The notes: generated from the sequence alone by a model not told the origin. A stretch of DNA of 64,000 bases from Bacteroidia bacterium (GCA_025358025.1 JANYKW010000180.1:1-64000); one strand, 5' to 3'. Numbered from the stretch's first letter, positions 26,001-36,410 are shown. Made by a program: numbers and translations.

Positions 26001-28361
26001 ATGATAAGACCAATAACCAATACGCTCCGCTTCATGCGGAGAAACGGCACTTTTACTGCTATCAACGTGGCAGGACTTGCACTGGGTTTTGCCTGCTCCA
26101 TCCTCATCATGATGCATGTTTTAAAGGAGAATTCATACAACAAGAGCCTTCCAGACAACGAGTTGATCTTCAACCTTGTGGAATCGAGTCCGGAGTCACC
26201 GCTTGGAAATACCACGATCAGTTATGCCCTCTCTCCCATCCTGGCCAGTCATTTTCCTGAAATTGAATATTTTTCAAGAACGGAAAATTTCAGTTCATTC
26301 AGCAATTGTACTGTCTCTTACCAGGAAAATAATGGCAGCGAAATAGTCAGTTTTAATGAGGGGGCTTTTTACCTGGCGGATAGCACCATCTTTCAAATAC
26401 TTCAATTTCAATTTATTGAGGGGAACAGGGAATCTGCACTGAATGAACCAAATTCAATTGTTCTTTCCAAAGAAACAGCTCGAAAATACTTTGGCGATCA
26501 ACCGGCATTGGGGAAATCACTACAGTTAAACTCAGATCAAATGTTCAATGTGACAGGTGTGGTAGATGTGCCAGTTTATGTTACTTTCCATTTTTCCATG
26601 TTGGCTCCAATTGCAACACTGAGGTCAAAATCAAAACTGGAGGGTTGGGACAGCAATGGGCAGCCTTTTTTTAAACTGCACACTGCGGTCAATTACAAGG
26701 ATTTCAATGTCAAAATTGCCCATTTCTACAATGAGATTCGACCAGGAAATATTCGCAATCCAGAACGATTGACCCTTTCTTTTCTGCCGATTACGGACCG
26801 CAGACTCTATTACAGCAAAAACCCACTGTATTTGCTGATATTCATCGGTTTTGTCGTTCTGTCCGTCAGCATCCTGAATTATGTGAATATGTCAACTTCA
26901 CTGGTCCGCCAACGTACTCCTGAGGTTGCCATGAAGAAGATTTCCGGGGCTGGCAATCGGTATATCAGGTTTCAGTTCATGCAGGAGACCGCATTCATTT
27001 GTCTTGTTTCAATAGCGCTGGGTGTATTTTTCTCCTATTTGGGAGCGCCAATGTTTAAAGATTTTACAGGGTCGGATATTCTTCCCTATTTACAGGCTAA
27101 CACAGGTTTGTTCCTGGCAGGTAGTGCCTTGCTTTGGCTTATCGTCTCCTTTCTTGCGGGGTTCTATCCTGCTATCGTCATGTCTGGTACCACGCCACTG
27201 GATCTCTTCAGGAAAAATCGAAAAACAGTATCTGGTATCCAAGGTAAAAATATCCTGATTACTTTTCAGTTTATCATCTCCATTACTTTGGTAATCATCA
27301 CCTTGATGGTTAACAGGCAATACCTTTTCATCCGCAATTTGCCACTCTGGTTTGATAATAAAATGGTGATGCAGATACCATTCGACTCTAAACTGAAAGC
27401 CAATTATACCAGCCTGAAAGACGAACTAAAGACAATACCCTCGGTAAAAAATGTTTGTGCGGCATCTGCCATGCCGGCCGGCATTCCCAATCATTCAGGA
27501 GTAACCTGGATTGACGATCAAAATATGAAACACGACGAGTCGTTTGGGTATGCCATCGTATCGGATGATTACATCCAGACCTTTGGTATGAAAATGGCAT
27601 TCGGAAATGAATTTTCAGCTGAGCACCAGGAGGAGCTGAAAGGTGTAATTGTCAATGAAGCCGGAGCAAGAATGTTAGGTTACGGAAATCCTGTCGGTAA
27701 GCAGGTCCTCTTTTGGGGCAAACAGAGTACCATTATAGGTGTAGTGAAAGATTTCCAGAATAATTACCTGTTTAATATGGTAAAACCGATGGTGATATCT
27801 GCTCATCCTAAAAATCAAGATTTTACCAAGTATCTTTTTGTAAGCATTGCGTCTGGTGACATAGGTAAAACCATTTCATCCATTGAGAAAATTATGAAAC
27901 AAATTTCCCCTGGTTTTCCTTTCGGGTACAGTTTTACCAACACTGAAGTCGAGGAATACATTGACGAGATAAGACAAATGAACAGCGCTTTCCAGTTTGC
28001 AAGCTTCGTTTCTATCCTGTTGGCAATGATTGGATTAATAGCGCTTACCTATCATGCCACCCAATCCAGAATCAAGGAAATTGGTATCCGGAAAGTCAAT
28101 GGCGCCAGAAACACCGAAGTCATTTACATGTTGAACATCAACTTCATGAAATGGGTTGGGGTGGCCTTTGTCATCGCTTGTCCTGTTGCATGGATCATTT
28201 TGTTCAACCTGCTGAAAGCATTTGGCAACAAAGCTACCCTCGTGTGGTGGATTTTTGCCCTATCAGGCATACTAGCATTGGGTATTGCCTTGATAACAGT
28301 GAGTTGGCAAAGCTGGAAAGCCGCAACCAGGAACCCGGTGGAGGCGTTGCGGTATGAATAG
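26001..28361 (+). CDS. FtsX-type ABC transporter permease, copy 2
   Basis: A 786-residue permease with the same plan as copy 1: first helix FTAINVAGLALGFACSILIM, periplasmic domain with STIFQILQFQF and SIVLSKETARKYFG, central helices from about residue 275, second periplasmic domain with VIVNEAGARMLGYGNPVGKQ and IIGVVKDFQNN, and C-terminal helices with SRIKEIGIRKVNGARN. It ends TRNPVEALRYE. The nearest upstream ATPase gene is only a remnant, so it must borrow an ATPase, probably that at 20393-21091. The ATG at 26001 is 23 bases before copy 3 when counted from its stop at 28361. Confidence 0.9.
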   Translation: MIRPITNTLRFMRRNGTFTAINVAGLALGFACSILIMMHVLKENSYNKSLPDNELIFNLVESSPESPLGNTTISYALSPILASHFPEIEYFSRTENFSSFSNCTVSYQENNGSEIVSFNEGAFYLADSTIFQILQFQFIEGNRESALNEPNSIVLSKETARKYFGDQPALGKSLQLNSDQMFNVTGVVDVPVYVTFHFSMLAPIATLRSKSKLEGWDSNGQPFFKLHTAVNYKDFNVKIAHFYNEIRPGNIRNPERLTLSFLPITDRRLYYSKNPLYLLIFIGFVVLSVSILNYVNMSTSLVRQRTPEVAMKKISGAGNRYIRFQFMQETAFICLVSIALGVFFSYLGAPMFKDFTGSDILPYLQANTGLFLAGSALLWLIVSFLAGFYPAIVMSGTTPLDLFRKNRKTVSGIQGKNILITFQFIISITLVIITLMVNRQYLFIRNLPLWFDNKMVMQIPFDSKLKANYTSLKDELKTIPSVKNVCAASAMPAGIPNHSGVTWIDDQNMKHDESFGYAIVSDDYIQTFGMKMAFGNEFSAEHQEELKGVIVNEAGARMLGYGNPVGKQVLFWGKQSTIIGVVKDFQNNYLFNMVKPMVISAHPKNQDFTKYLFVSIASGDIGKTISSIEKIMKQISPGFPFGYSFTNTEVEEYIDEIRQMNSAFQFASFVSILLAMIGLIALTYHATQSRIKEIGIRKVNGARNTEVIYMLNINFMKWVGVAFVIACPVAWIILFNLLKAFGNKATLVWWIFALSGILALGIALITVSWQSWKAATRNPVEALRYE

Positions 28362-28384
28362 GATTAAACTCAATTATTGAACTT

Positions 28385-30772
28385 ATGTTTAGCATTAATC
28401 TAATAAGAATAATGAGATCCCTGTTAAAAGACAGGAGATACTCCCTTATCAGCATTGGTGGCCTCGCCATCGGCATCACGGTTTTTATGCTGATCGCTTT
28501 ATGGGTTAACGATGAGTTGTCCTTTAATAAATGCCACGAAAATTATCATTCCATTGCCAGGGTTATGCGCAATGAGTTAGGGGGTACGGATGGCATTTAT
28601 ACAAGCGAAATCATGACTACCGGCATGGGAACCTTGCTGAAGTCATCTTATGGTGATCAATTTAGCAAAATCGCCTTAGTGAGAGCAAGAGTTGAAGAGC
28701 GGATATTTGCCTCAGGTGAAAATAAATTTACCGAGGGAGGCTATTTTTTGCAGCCTGATGGTCCTGATTTGCTGGGCTTACATATGTTACTCGGAACGCG
28801 GGATGGCCTCAGGGATATTAATTCCATTTTACTATCGAATTCATTGGCCGTGAAACTATTTGGTAATGCTTCACCCATCGGGCAGTTTGTGAAAATGGAT
28901 GGTTCATATGATATGATGGTTACCGGGGTTTATGAGGAACTGCCCGGTAATTCTGAATTTACCGATGCAAAGTATTTTGCTCCACTTGATAGGTATCTGG
29001 AAGGGTGGTCGAATCTGAACATTTGGAATAATTATAACATGTACTTACTTGTGCAACTCAAACCAGAAGCCGATTTTGTTCAAACGTCCTCAGTCATAAG
29101 GCATACTATACAGCTGTATGATCCCAAAACGAAGACAGAAATGTTCCTGCATCCAATGAGTAAGTGGCATCTGAATTCAAAATTTGAGAATGGCGTTTTG
29201 GTGATGGGCGACAGGTTTGAATTATTGCTTCTGTTGGGATCCATTGGATTACTCGTACTTCTACTGGCTTGCATTAATTATATGAATCTGAGCACAGCCA
29301 AATCTGAACAGAGATCAAAGGAAATTGGCATACGAAAAACTTTGGGATCTGAGCGATACCAGCTAATCGGACAACTTTTAAGTGAATCGTTGTTTTCTAC
29401 ATTGCTAGCTTATTTGATAGCACTTTGTGTAACTTCCGCGGTATTGCCCTGGTTCAATGTAGTTTCGGGAAAGGAGTTAAGTATTTTGTGGGATAATTGG
29501 TGGTTCTGGTTTTTGTCTTTGGTCTTTATCTTCATTGTCAGCTTACTGTCAGGAGGTTACCCGGCTGTCTATTTGTCCTCATTTAAACCAATAAAAGCAC
29601 TTGCCGGAGTGAACCAGAAAACTCGAATTGGAGCAACTACTCGCGAAATGTTGGTAATCTTTCAGATCACAATATCTATTGCGCTGATAATTGGCTCTTT
29701 GATTATCTATAAGCAGGTGCAATACTCAAAAAAACGTCCTGTCGGGTATGCCGCAAAAGGGCTCATTTCACTTTATATGAATACCCCTGACTACAAAGGT
29801 AAATATCAGATCCTCAGGGATGAGTTAAAGAGGACCGGGGCGGTAGAGGAGATTGCTGCCTCTAATAATCCGGTTTTGAGCACAAAGGGATGGAGCCCTG
29901 ATTACAATTGGAAGGGTAAGCAACTGGATTTTAATCCCTCCTTCCTGACGATGCGGGTCTCATGTGAGTATGGCAAGACATTGGGATTGCAATTTGTTGA
30001 TGGCCGGGACTTTTCAAGTAATTTGCAGAGTGACCAGTCGGGAATCCTGATCAATGAGTCAGCGCTAAAGCTCATGGGTCTTACATCTCCGGTAGGAGAG
30101 ACTGTTACCTGGTTCGCAGAAAATCCAATCAAGCCCCAAAGCTATACCGTGATAGGTGTTGTAAAAGATATGGTGAAAGGTTCTCCCTATGAGTCACCAC
30201 CACCGGTGGTTATGTTCCTTCATCAGGAAAATCTGTATTGGCTGATCATGCGGATCAATCCGAAGGTTGGTACCGGCGAAGCCCTGGCGAAAATTGAACA
30301 GGTCATCGGGAAAATAGTACCATCCTTGCCATTTGACTACCATTTTTTGGATGAACAGTACAACATGAAGTTCCAGGACGAAGAACGCATTGGGAAATTG
30401 GCCTTGTTTTTCACCCTCATGGCCATAGTTATCAGCTGTATGGGCCTATTCGGATTTGCAACATTCATCGCTGAGAAACGCACAAAAGAGATAGGTGTAA
30501 GGCGTGTCAACGGAGCAAAAGTTAGGGAGATATTAACCATGCTGAACAAGGATTTTATCAAATGGGTGGCCATTGCTTTTGTGATAGCGATTCCCCTTGC
30601 CTGGTATACGATGCACAAATGGCTGGAAAATTTTGCCTACAAAACCGATTTAAGCTGGTGGATTTTTGCACTGGCAGGATTGCTGGCATTGGGAATTGCG
30701 CTGTTGACTGTAAGCTGGCAAAGCTGGAAAGCGGCTACACGAAATCCGGTGGAGGCGTTGCGGTATGAATAG
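28385..30772 (+). CDS. FtsX-type ABC transporter permease, copy 3
   Basis: A 795-residue permease. The first helix is SLISIGGLAIGITVFMLIAL, and VNDELSFNKCHENYHSIARV is the usual Bacteroidota opening of the periplasmic domain. Central helices carry SKEIGIRKTLGSERYQLIGQ; C-terminal helices carry TKEIGVRRVNGAKVREILTM. It ends TRNPVEALRYE. Two FtsX repeats per chain are evident from these two motifs. It lies 23 bases after copy 2. A hairpin at 30816-30841 may end the transcript. Confidence 0.9.
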   Translation: MFSINLIRIMRSLLKDRRYSLISIGGLAIGITVFMLIALWVNDELSFNKCHENYHSIARVMRNELGGTDGIYTSEIMTTGMGTLLKSSYGDQFSKIALVRARVEERIFASGENKFTEGGYFLQPDGPDLLGLHMLLGTRDGLRDINSILLSNSLAVKLFGNASPIGQFVKMDGSYDMMVTGVYEELPGNSEFTDAKYFAPLDRYLEGWSNLNIWNNYNMYLLVQLKPEADFVQTSSVIRHTIQLYDPKTKTEMFLHPMSKWHLNSKFENGVLVMGDRFELLLLLGSIGLLVLLLACINYMNLSTAKSEQRSKEIGIRKTLGSERYQLIGQLLSESLFSTLLAYLIALCVTSAVLPWFNVVSGKELSILWDNWWFWFLSLVFIFIVSLLSGGYPAVYLSSFKPIKALAGVNQKTRIGATTREMLVIFQITISIALIIGSLIIYKQVQYSKKRPVGYAAKGLISLYMNTPDYKGKYQILRDELKRTGAVEEIAASNNPVLSTKGWSPDYNWKGKQLDFNPSFLTMRVSCEYGKTLGLQFVDGRDFSSNLQSDQSGILINESALKLMGLTSPVGETVTWFAENPIKPQSYTVIGVVKDMVKGSPYESPPPVVMFLHQENLYWLIMRINPKVGTGEALAKIEQVIGKIVPSLPFDYHFLDEQYNMKFQDEERIGKLALFFTLMAIVISCMGLFGFATFIAEKRTKEIGVRRVNGAKVREILTMLNKDFIKWVAIAFVIAIPLAWYTMHKWLENFAYKTDLSWWIFALAGLLALGIALLTVSWQSWKAATRNPVEALRYE
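30745..30772. repeat. Near-identical 3' end shared by the three permease genes
   Basis: The last 27 bases of copy 3 (ending gcgttgcggtatgaatag) are identical to those of copy 1 (24086-24112) and copy 2 (28335-28361). Adjacent stretches encoding ENFAYKT and SWWIF are also highly similar between copies 1 and 3. Such tracts can support recombination or gene conversion among the copies. Confidence 0.75.
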
Positions 30773-30815
30773 TGGTAGTTGAGAGTTGAAAGTGGAGAGT
30801 AAGGAGAGGAGAGTC

Positions 30816-30841
30816 AAATGGGAGAATCGCTTCCCCCATTT
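30816..30841 (+). terminator. Possible terminator after the permease cluster
   Basis: AAATGGGAGAA (30816-30826) pairs with TTCCCCCATTT (30831-30841) with one mismatch around a four-base loop, followed by a T-rich stretch. It lies between the last permease and the convergent amylase fragment and could act in both directions. Confidence 0.45.
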
Positions 30842-30872
30842 TCTGCTTTTACTACTAACTATCTATCAACAT

Positions 30873-31772
30873 TTACTTTAATTCTACAATCATGGCGGAA
30901 TGGGCCGGGATTTTTAAGGTGGAAAGATCCTCGATTGATTTTCCGGAAATGACCTCATAACCTTTGGAGGATCCTTTGAGGCCTTCACGGTAGTGGTCTA
31001 GTTTGAAGGGTTTCTCCACGTCATTGTTGTTGAAAATTACCAGGATGTTCTCTTTTTCATTGAACCTGAAAAAGGTATAAACGCCCTCTTTGGGCAGATA
31101 ATGTAACATCTTGCCATGGTGTATCACCTCTTTGCCTTTGCGCCAGGTAATCAGCTTTTTCAGGTACTGCTGTGCCTCTTTCTGCTGGGCCGTTAAGCCC
31201 TCACCGGTGAACCCATTGATTTTATCACCTTCCCATCCGCCGGGAAAATCTTTACGCAGCATGCCGTCTCCATCACTTTTGCGTCCGGTCATCAGAATAT
31301 CACTGCCATAATAGATTTGCGGTATACCACGGATAGTCATCAGATAAGCCATGGCCATTTTATACTTGTCGAAATCTTCATGTATGGCAGTATAGAAACG
31401 TTCGGTATCGTGGTTGTCGGCAAAAACCACCAGATTTTTTGGATCTGCATAGATAAAATCGAGGGCCAAAACATCGTATAGACGATTGATTCCTTCGCTC
31501 CATCCCTCTTTCTCGGAGAAGGCCCTTACGATGCCATCCTGCAGCGGGAAGTCCATCAGACTGGGCAGATAGGAGCGGTATCCGTCGGGATTAACCTTAC
31601 CTCTCTGCCAGTAAGCGACCTGGACGGGATTGGTATTCCACTCTTCACCTACGATGTTGAAGCTGGGATATTCAATCATCACTTCACGGGTCCATTCGGC
31701 CATCATCTCCGGATCCGGATAAGGGTATGTATCCATTCTAATTCCGGACAATCCGACATACTCGATCCACCA
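30873..31772 (-). pseudogene. Neopullulanase/alpha-amylase (GH13, SusA-like), 5' part missing
   Basis: About 300 residues from the C-terminal half of a SusA-like GH13 enzyme. The homologous part starts WWIEYVGLSGIRMDTYPYPD minus the last residues, where D of GIRMDTY is the catalytic nucleophile. FNIVGEEWN supplies the acid/base Glu and FADNHDTERF the transition-state Asp. The C-terminal beta domain follows to IPAHSAMIVELK. Before WWIEY the frame soon meets a stop at 31788-31790. The N-terminal domain and first half of the barrel are absent, so it should be inactive. It abuts another truncated amylase head to head. Confidence 0.8.
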
Positions 31773-33695
31773 GACGACTACTTCTGGCTAAATATTGATA
31801 AACTGACTGCAGGCAAAGAGTACGCATTTCAATATCTGGTCGACGGTACCCTCAAAATTGCAGATCCCTATACCGACAAAATTCTGGATCCCTGGAACGA
31901 TAAATACATCTCATCAACTACCTTTCCCGATCTGCTGGCATATCCTGCCGGGAAAGCCGAAGGCACTGTCTCTGTTCTTCAACCTGGTAAAATAAAGTAC
32001 AGCTGGCAGGTTGCCAGGTTTACGCCCCCGGCTTCAGATACCTGCATCATCTACGAAGCATTGGTGCGGGATTTTGATACAAAACACACTTTTGGAGGCG
32101 TCGCGAGCCATCTTGATCATCTTAAAGATTTGAAAGTCAATGTATTGGAACTAATGCCTGTCAATGAATTTGAGGGCAACAGCAGCTGGGGTTACAATCC
32201 ATCTTTCTATTTCGCTTCCGACAAATATTATGGCCCGGCAGATGAGTTGAAAAAGCTGGTAGACCAATGCCACCAGCGTGGAATCGCAGTTGTCATGGAT
32301 CTGGTTTTGAACCACTCCTACGGGCAAAGTCCTTTTGTCCAGCTCTATTTTGACGGGATTAATCCCTCTGCACAAAATCCATGGTATAACGTTAGAAGCA
32401 ATTTTACCAATCCGGATGCACAGTGGGGGTACGATTTCAACCACGATAGTCAGGCTACCCGCGAACTGGTCGACAGCATTGCCTCCTACTGGATGACAGA
32501 ATTCAAAGTAGATGGTTTTAGGTATGACTTTACCAAAGGATTCTCCAACAATATCAAGGGAAGTTCCGATACCTGGGGCAGTAAATACGATCCCCAGCGC
32601 ATCTACAACCTTGAAAGAATGGCGGGTGAGGTGCATAAGCGCAAACCGGGGGCCCTGATTATTTTTGAACACCTGGCGGATAACAGCGAAGAGAAAGAGT
32701 TGATAGAATCCGGCAACGGGATATTGCTGTGGGCCAATGCAAGCGGAAATTGCGGTGAGGCTGCCATGGGTTACCACGATAGCGGGAAATCAGATTTCAG
32801 CTGGGCTTCCTACACCGCACGAAACTGGAACAAAGCTGCTGCAGTAGGGTACATGGAGAGCCACGACGAAGAAAGAATGGCTTTCAAGTGCATCACATAC
32901 GGAAATTCGCTTGGCAGTTATACCGTTAAGGACAGTGCTACGGCCTATAAACGGGCCGCTCTCACCGCTGCCCTCTTTATTCCGATACCCGGCCCAAAAA
33001 TGATCTGGCAGTTCGGGGAAATGGGGTATGCCTATTCCATCGATTATGGTGGCCGTCTGGGCGAGAAACCCGTCAGGTGGGATTACGTCGACAACCCTTC
33101 GCGCACCTACCTGTTCAGGGCAATGGCCAAGCTGTTCTACCTCAAGAAAACCTACCCAATCTTTAAAACCACCGATTTCAGTTACTCACTCACCGGCGAG
33201 AACAAATGGCTCAAACTAAACCAGGGCAGTGACAATGTTTTAATTGTCGGTAATTTTGGCGTCGTTACAAACACAGTTACCATGCAGTTCCCAAAAATCG
33301 GAACCTGGTATGAATATTTTACCGAAACAACGCTGCAGATTGCCACTACCAGCCAGAACATAGTACTTGCCCCCGGAGAATACCGGCTCTATTCGACCCA
33401 GAATTTTGCCAAAGCAGATATCACCACCGAGGTGGAGGTTATCCCCAAAACGCAAGCAGGATTCGTTGTCTGGCCTAATCCAATGAGTGAAACGTTGAAA
33501 ATATCCTCTACATTGCCGCTTTCGCGGATTATCGTGTACTCGATGGCTGGCGCTAAAATGAAAGAGGTGATTCTGCCCGGAACAGAAATCACAGCAGAAG
33601 AACTCTATCTTGGAGATCTGCAATGTGGCAGCTACCTTATCCAGGTTATTGACAAGAAAGGCAAGTCAGAAGCAAGGAAGATTATCAAGTTCTGA
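31773..33695 (+). pseudogene. Secreted alpha-amylase (GH13) with T9SS sorting domain, N-terminus missing
   Basis: Homology begins in mid-domain with DYFWLNIDKLTAGKEYAFQY, part of an N-terminal starch-binding-like (CBM48/E-set) domain, so signal peptide and start are missing. The GH13 barrel has ELMPVNEF, VMDLVLNHSYG, GFRYDFTKGF (nucleophile D), LIIFEHL (acid/base E) and MESHDEER. The end carries a type IX secretion C-terminal domain (FVVWPNPMSETLKIS, then GSYLIQVIDKKGK). An internal ATG or GTG could begin a shorter protein at 32061, but it would lack part of the barrel region and any signal. The catalytic domain is otherwise undamaged. Confidence 0.75.
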
Positions 33696-33733
33696 TCCCT
33701 TTTTAAAAATGAAAATTTCCATTCAGGAAATAA

Positions 33734-35101
33734 TCATTTGATTACAATGCTCTTGATATTTACAAACTCCCTGATTCCAAAAAAGGATAGTTCCCGTCCA
33801 TAACCACTCTCCTTGATGCCGCCAAAAGGAAGCCTGGGATCAGATTTGACGAAATCGTTGACAAAGATGCATCCGGCTTCCAGTCCTTTCTCTGCCAACT
33901 CTTTGCCTTTTTGAATATCTCGGGTAAAAACTCCGGCACCCAGTCCGAAAACGGTGTCATTGGCAATTCTGATAGCCTCATCCACGGTATTAAACCTGTA
34001 CAGGACGGCGACAGGACCAAATAACTCTTCCTGATAGGCAGCCATACCAGGAACCACTTTCTCAAGTACAGTAGGTGGATAAAAGGCGGCTTTTACTTCA
34101 GGGATATACCCTCCCAGCAATACTGAAGCGCCCATTTTACGGCTCTTTTCGACTTGTTGGTGAAGCTCATCGCGCAGATCAATACGCGCCAACGGACCAA
34201 TATTGGTCAGCGGATCCATCGGATCACCATAAACGGCAGCAGCCATTAATCTCACAAATTCGGTTTTAAATGCAACGTATATTGAATCCGCTACGATGAA
34301 ACGTTTGGCTCCGATACAACTCTGACCGGCATTCAGCAACCTGCTGGTCACACAAAGCCTGGCAGCTCCATCCACATCGGCGTCTGCCAAAATCAGGTAA
34401 GGATCGCTGCCTCCCAGTTCCAGTACTGATTTTTTCAGAACGGATCCTGCTGCTGCAGCAACGGCTTTCCCTGCCGGAGTACTTCCTGTAAGGGTTACCG
34501 CTTTGATGAGCGGATTTTCAATGACTGCATTTACGCTTGCCGAACCGATCAGCAAAGTTCTGAATACATTTTCAGGGAACCCGGCTTCCTGAACGAGCTG
34601 CTCAATAGCCAGTGCACAACCTGATACATTGGAAGCATGTTTCAATACCCCCGTATTGCCTGCCATCAATGCAGGTGCAAGGAAGCGAAACACCTGCCAG
34701 AAAGGAAAATTCCATGGCATGACAGCCAGAATAGTGCCCATGGGCTGGTAAGATATATAGGATTCAGCAGCATCGGTAGAAACCATTTCATTTCGTAGAA
34801 AATCTTCACTGTTTTCTGCGTAGTAGCCACATGCCAGTGCGCACTTATTGATCTCACCCATAGCCTCGTGATATACTTTTCCCATTTCGGAAACCATCAG
34901 AACAGCCAGGATCTCCCTCTTTTCGAGCAGTTTTGCCTGGAGGTTTTTCATCAGGCAGGCACGATGGCCAAAACTGGTCAGCTTCCAATGCTTATAGGCT
35001 GCATCTACCTGCTTCACTATACGATTAACATCATCAGTAGTGTATTCCAGATAGGATTGAATAATTTCACCTGAAAATGGATTGATGGATTGCATGATCA
35101 A
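33734..35101 (-). CDS. NAD(P)-dependent aldehyde dehydrogenase (succinate-semialdehyde dehydrogenase-like)
   Basis: A 455-residue cytosolic aldehyde dehydrogenase. The block MPWNFPFWQVFRFLAPALMA is the cofactor-binding region, LTGSTPAGKAV the Rossmann loop, LELGGSDPYLI carries the general-base Glu, and NAGQSCIGAKRF carries the catalytic Cys. EELFGPVAVLYRF and PFGGIKESGYGREL are further family motifs. The short N-terminus and the GQSCIGAKR sequence resemble the Sad/YneI type of succinate-semialdehyde dehydrogenases. It is alone on the minus strand; no glutamate or GABA gene is next to it, so the substrate is uncertain. Confidence 0.88.
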   Translation of the reverse strand: MIMQSINPFSGEIIQSYLEYTTDDVNRIVKQVDAAYKHWKLTSFGHRACLMKNLQAKLLEKREILAVLMVSEMGKVYHEAMGEINKCALACGYYAENSEDFLRNEMVSTDAAESYISYQPMGTILAVMPWNFPFWQVFRFLAPALMAGNTGVLKHASNVSGCALAIEQLVQEAGFPENVFRTLLIGSASVNAVIENPLIKAVTLTGSTPAGKAVAAAAGSVLKKSVLELGGSDPYLILADADVDGAARLCVTSRLLNAGQSCIGAKRFIVADSIYVAFKTEFVRLMAAAVYGDPMDPLTNIGPLARIDLRDELHQQVEKSRKMGASVLLGGYIPEVKAAFYPPTVLEKVVPGMAAYQEELFGPVAVLYRFNTVDEAIRIANDTVFGLGAGVFTRDIQKGKELAEKGLEAGCIFVNDFVKSDPRLPFGGIKESGYGRELSFFGIREFVNIKSIVIK

Positions 35102-35238
35102 TGTCGTTTACCCAAAATTAACTGTATTTGAATTCAGCAGGACGTACTTTCGGCGCTCTAATCATCTCATCTGCATGTTTCTACAAATAGAATGCTCCTC
35201 CGGAACATGATAGAAAGCGAATGGCGTGTTTTAATGTG

Positions 35239-35958
35239 CTACTCCTGGTCAAGGCGGTGTACATCTTTCACCTCACCGGAATCTCCTAATGGCATAGCTT
35301 CTTCTGCGGAGACCCCAGATTCTGCAGAAGCTGCCACTGCATCCTCCTTCTTCTCATCAAAATGCTGGCGATGGAAGATGAATATGGCTACAATACCGAT
35401 GGAGATGGAGGCATCCGCTATGTTGAACACAGGCCTGAAAAAGACAAATTCCTGTCCGCCCCAAATTGGGAACCAGGTGGGGAAATGGCCCTCGATAAGT
35501 GGAAAATAAAACATATCTACCACTTTACCCAATAAAAAAGAGGCATAACCTCCTTCGGCAGGGAAAAGCGTGGAGACAATACCATGGCTGTCATTGAAAA
35601 TCAGTCCATAGAAAGCACTGTCAATCAGGTTTCCGGTTGCCCCGGCAAGGATCAAAGAGAAACAAAGAATCAATCCGAACGGTAATTTTTTCTCCCAAAG
35701 TTTGGCGAGATACCAGCCCAGCGCACCAATGGCTGCGATCCTGAAGATGGTAAGGAAATATTTTCCGATGTCCTTGCCAAATTCGAAACCAAATGCCATC
35801 CCGTTGTTTTCGACAAAATGGATGATAAACCAATTTTTAGCGACAACGACTTCTTCACCAAGCATGAAGTTAGTCTTGATATAGATCTTTAAAATCTGGT
35901 CAGCCAGCAGTATCAGCAGGATGATAAGAATCGATTTCGTCTTGTTACTCATGGGCAA
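35239..35958 (-). CDS. lspA: Lipoprotein signal peptidase (signal peptidase II)
   Basis: Inner-membrane aspartyl protease that removes the signal peptide of lipoproteins. There are four hydrophobic segments. The family motifs are VENNGMAFGFEFG, GATGNLIDSAFYG and FNIADASISIGI, the latter two holding the catalytic Asp pair. At 239 residues it is longer than the usual 160-210 because of an acidic, Ala-rich C-terminal tail of about 40 residues. It is third in the ileS - dksA/traR-like - lspA series. It would process the lipoproteins encoded elsewhere in this window. Confidence 0.93.
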   Translation of the reverse strand: MPMSNKTKSILIILLILLADQILKIYIKTNFMLGEEVVVAKNWFIIHFVENNGMAFGFEFGKDIGKYFLTIFRIAAIGALGWYLAKLWEKKLPFGLILCFSLILAGATGNLIDSAFYGLIFNDSHGIVSTLFPAEGGYASFLLGKVVDMFYFPLIEGHFPTWFPIWGGQEFVFFRPVFNIADASISIGIVAIFIFHRQHFDEKKEDAVAASAESGVSAEEAMPLGDSGEVKDVHRLDQE

Positions 35959-36032
35959 TTTAAAAGCGCAGACGAGCTTCCTCCAATTATCAAGGGATAA
36001 ATTGATTGACTCTTTTGCGCCGGATTAAAAGA

Positions 36033-36410
36033 TCAGTGTTGAGAATTTTTAGCATCAATCGACAAGGTGGCATGTGGTACTGCACGCAGCCTCTCTTTGG
36101 AGATCAATGCTCCCGTTTCGCGGCAAATACCATAAGTTTTGTTCTCGATGCGAATTAATGCAGCCTCAAGATGCTGAATAAATTTCTGCTGACGTTGTGC
36201 CAGCTTTCCGGCCTCTTCTTTGGATAACGTTGCTGCTCCCTCTTCCAATACCTTGAAAGTAGGGGATGTGTCCTGGGTATCGTTGCCATCGCCCTGCGTG
36301 ATAGCATTTTTGTATAACTCATAATCCTGACGTGATTTCTCCAGTTTTCCCAGAATCAAGGCCTTGAACTCCTGGAGTTCTACGTCTGAATATCTATTCT
36401 TCTCTCCCAT
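36033..36410 (-). CDS. DksA/TraR-family regulator
   Basis: A 125-residue protein with an N-terminal helical hairpin and the short C-terminal domain YGICRETGALISKERLRAVPHA. Only one Cys of the classical four-Cys zinc finger remains (GICRETG), which is common in Bacteroidota members. DksA-like proteins bind RNA polymerase at the secondary channel and adjust transcription with ppGpp. The arrangement between ileS and lspA is conserved in Bacteroidota. The ATG at 36410 is a good start with no alternative nearby. Confidence 0.85.
   Translation of the reverse strand: MGEKNRYSDVELQEFKALILGKLEKSRQDYELYKNAITQGDGNDTQDTSPTFKVLEEGAATLSKEEAGKLAQRQQKFIQHLEAALIRIENKTYGICRETGALISKERLRAVPHATLSIDAKNSQH

Noticed and set aside
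32151-32777. A 208-codon minus-strand ORF
   Set aside because: It is antisense to the GH13 barrel, whose catalytic motifs are all on the plus strand.
31773-33695. A complete sus-type starch utilisation operon
   Set aside because: Only two truncated amylases are present; no SusC, SusD, SusE/F or SusR is found in the window.
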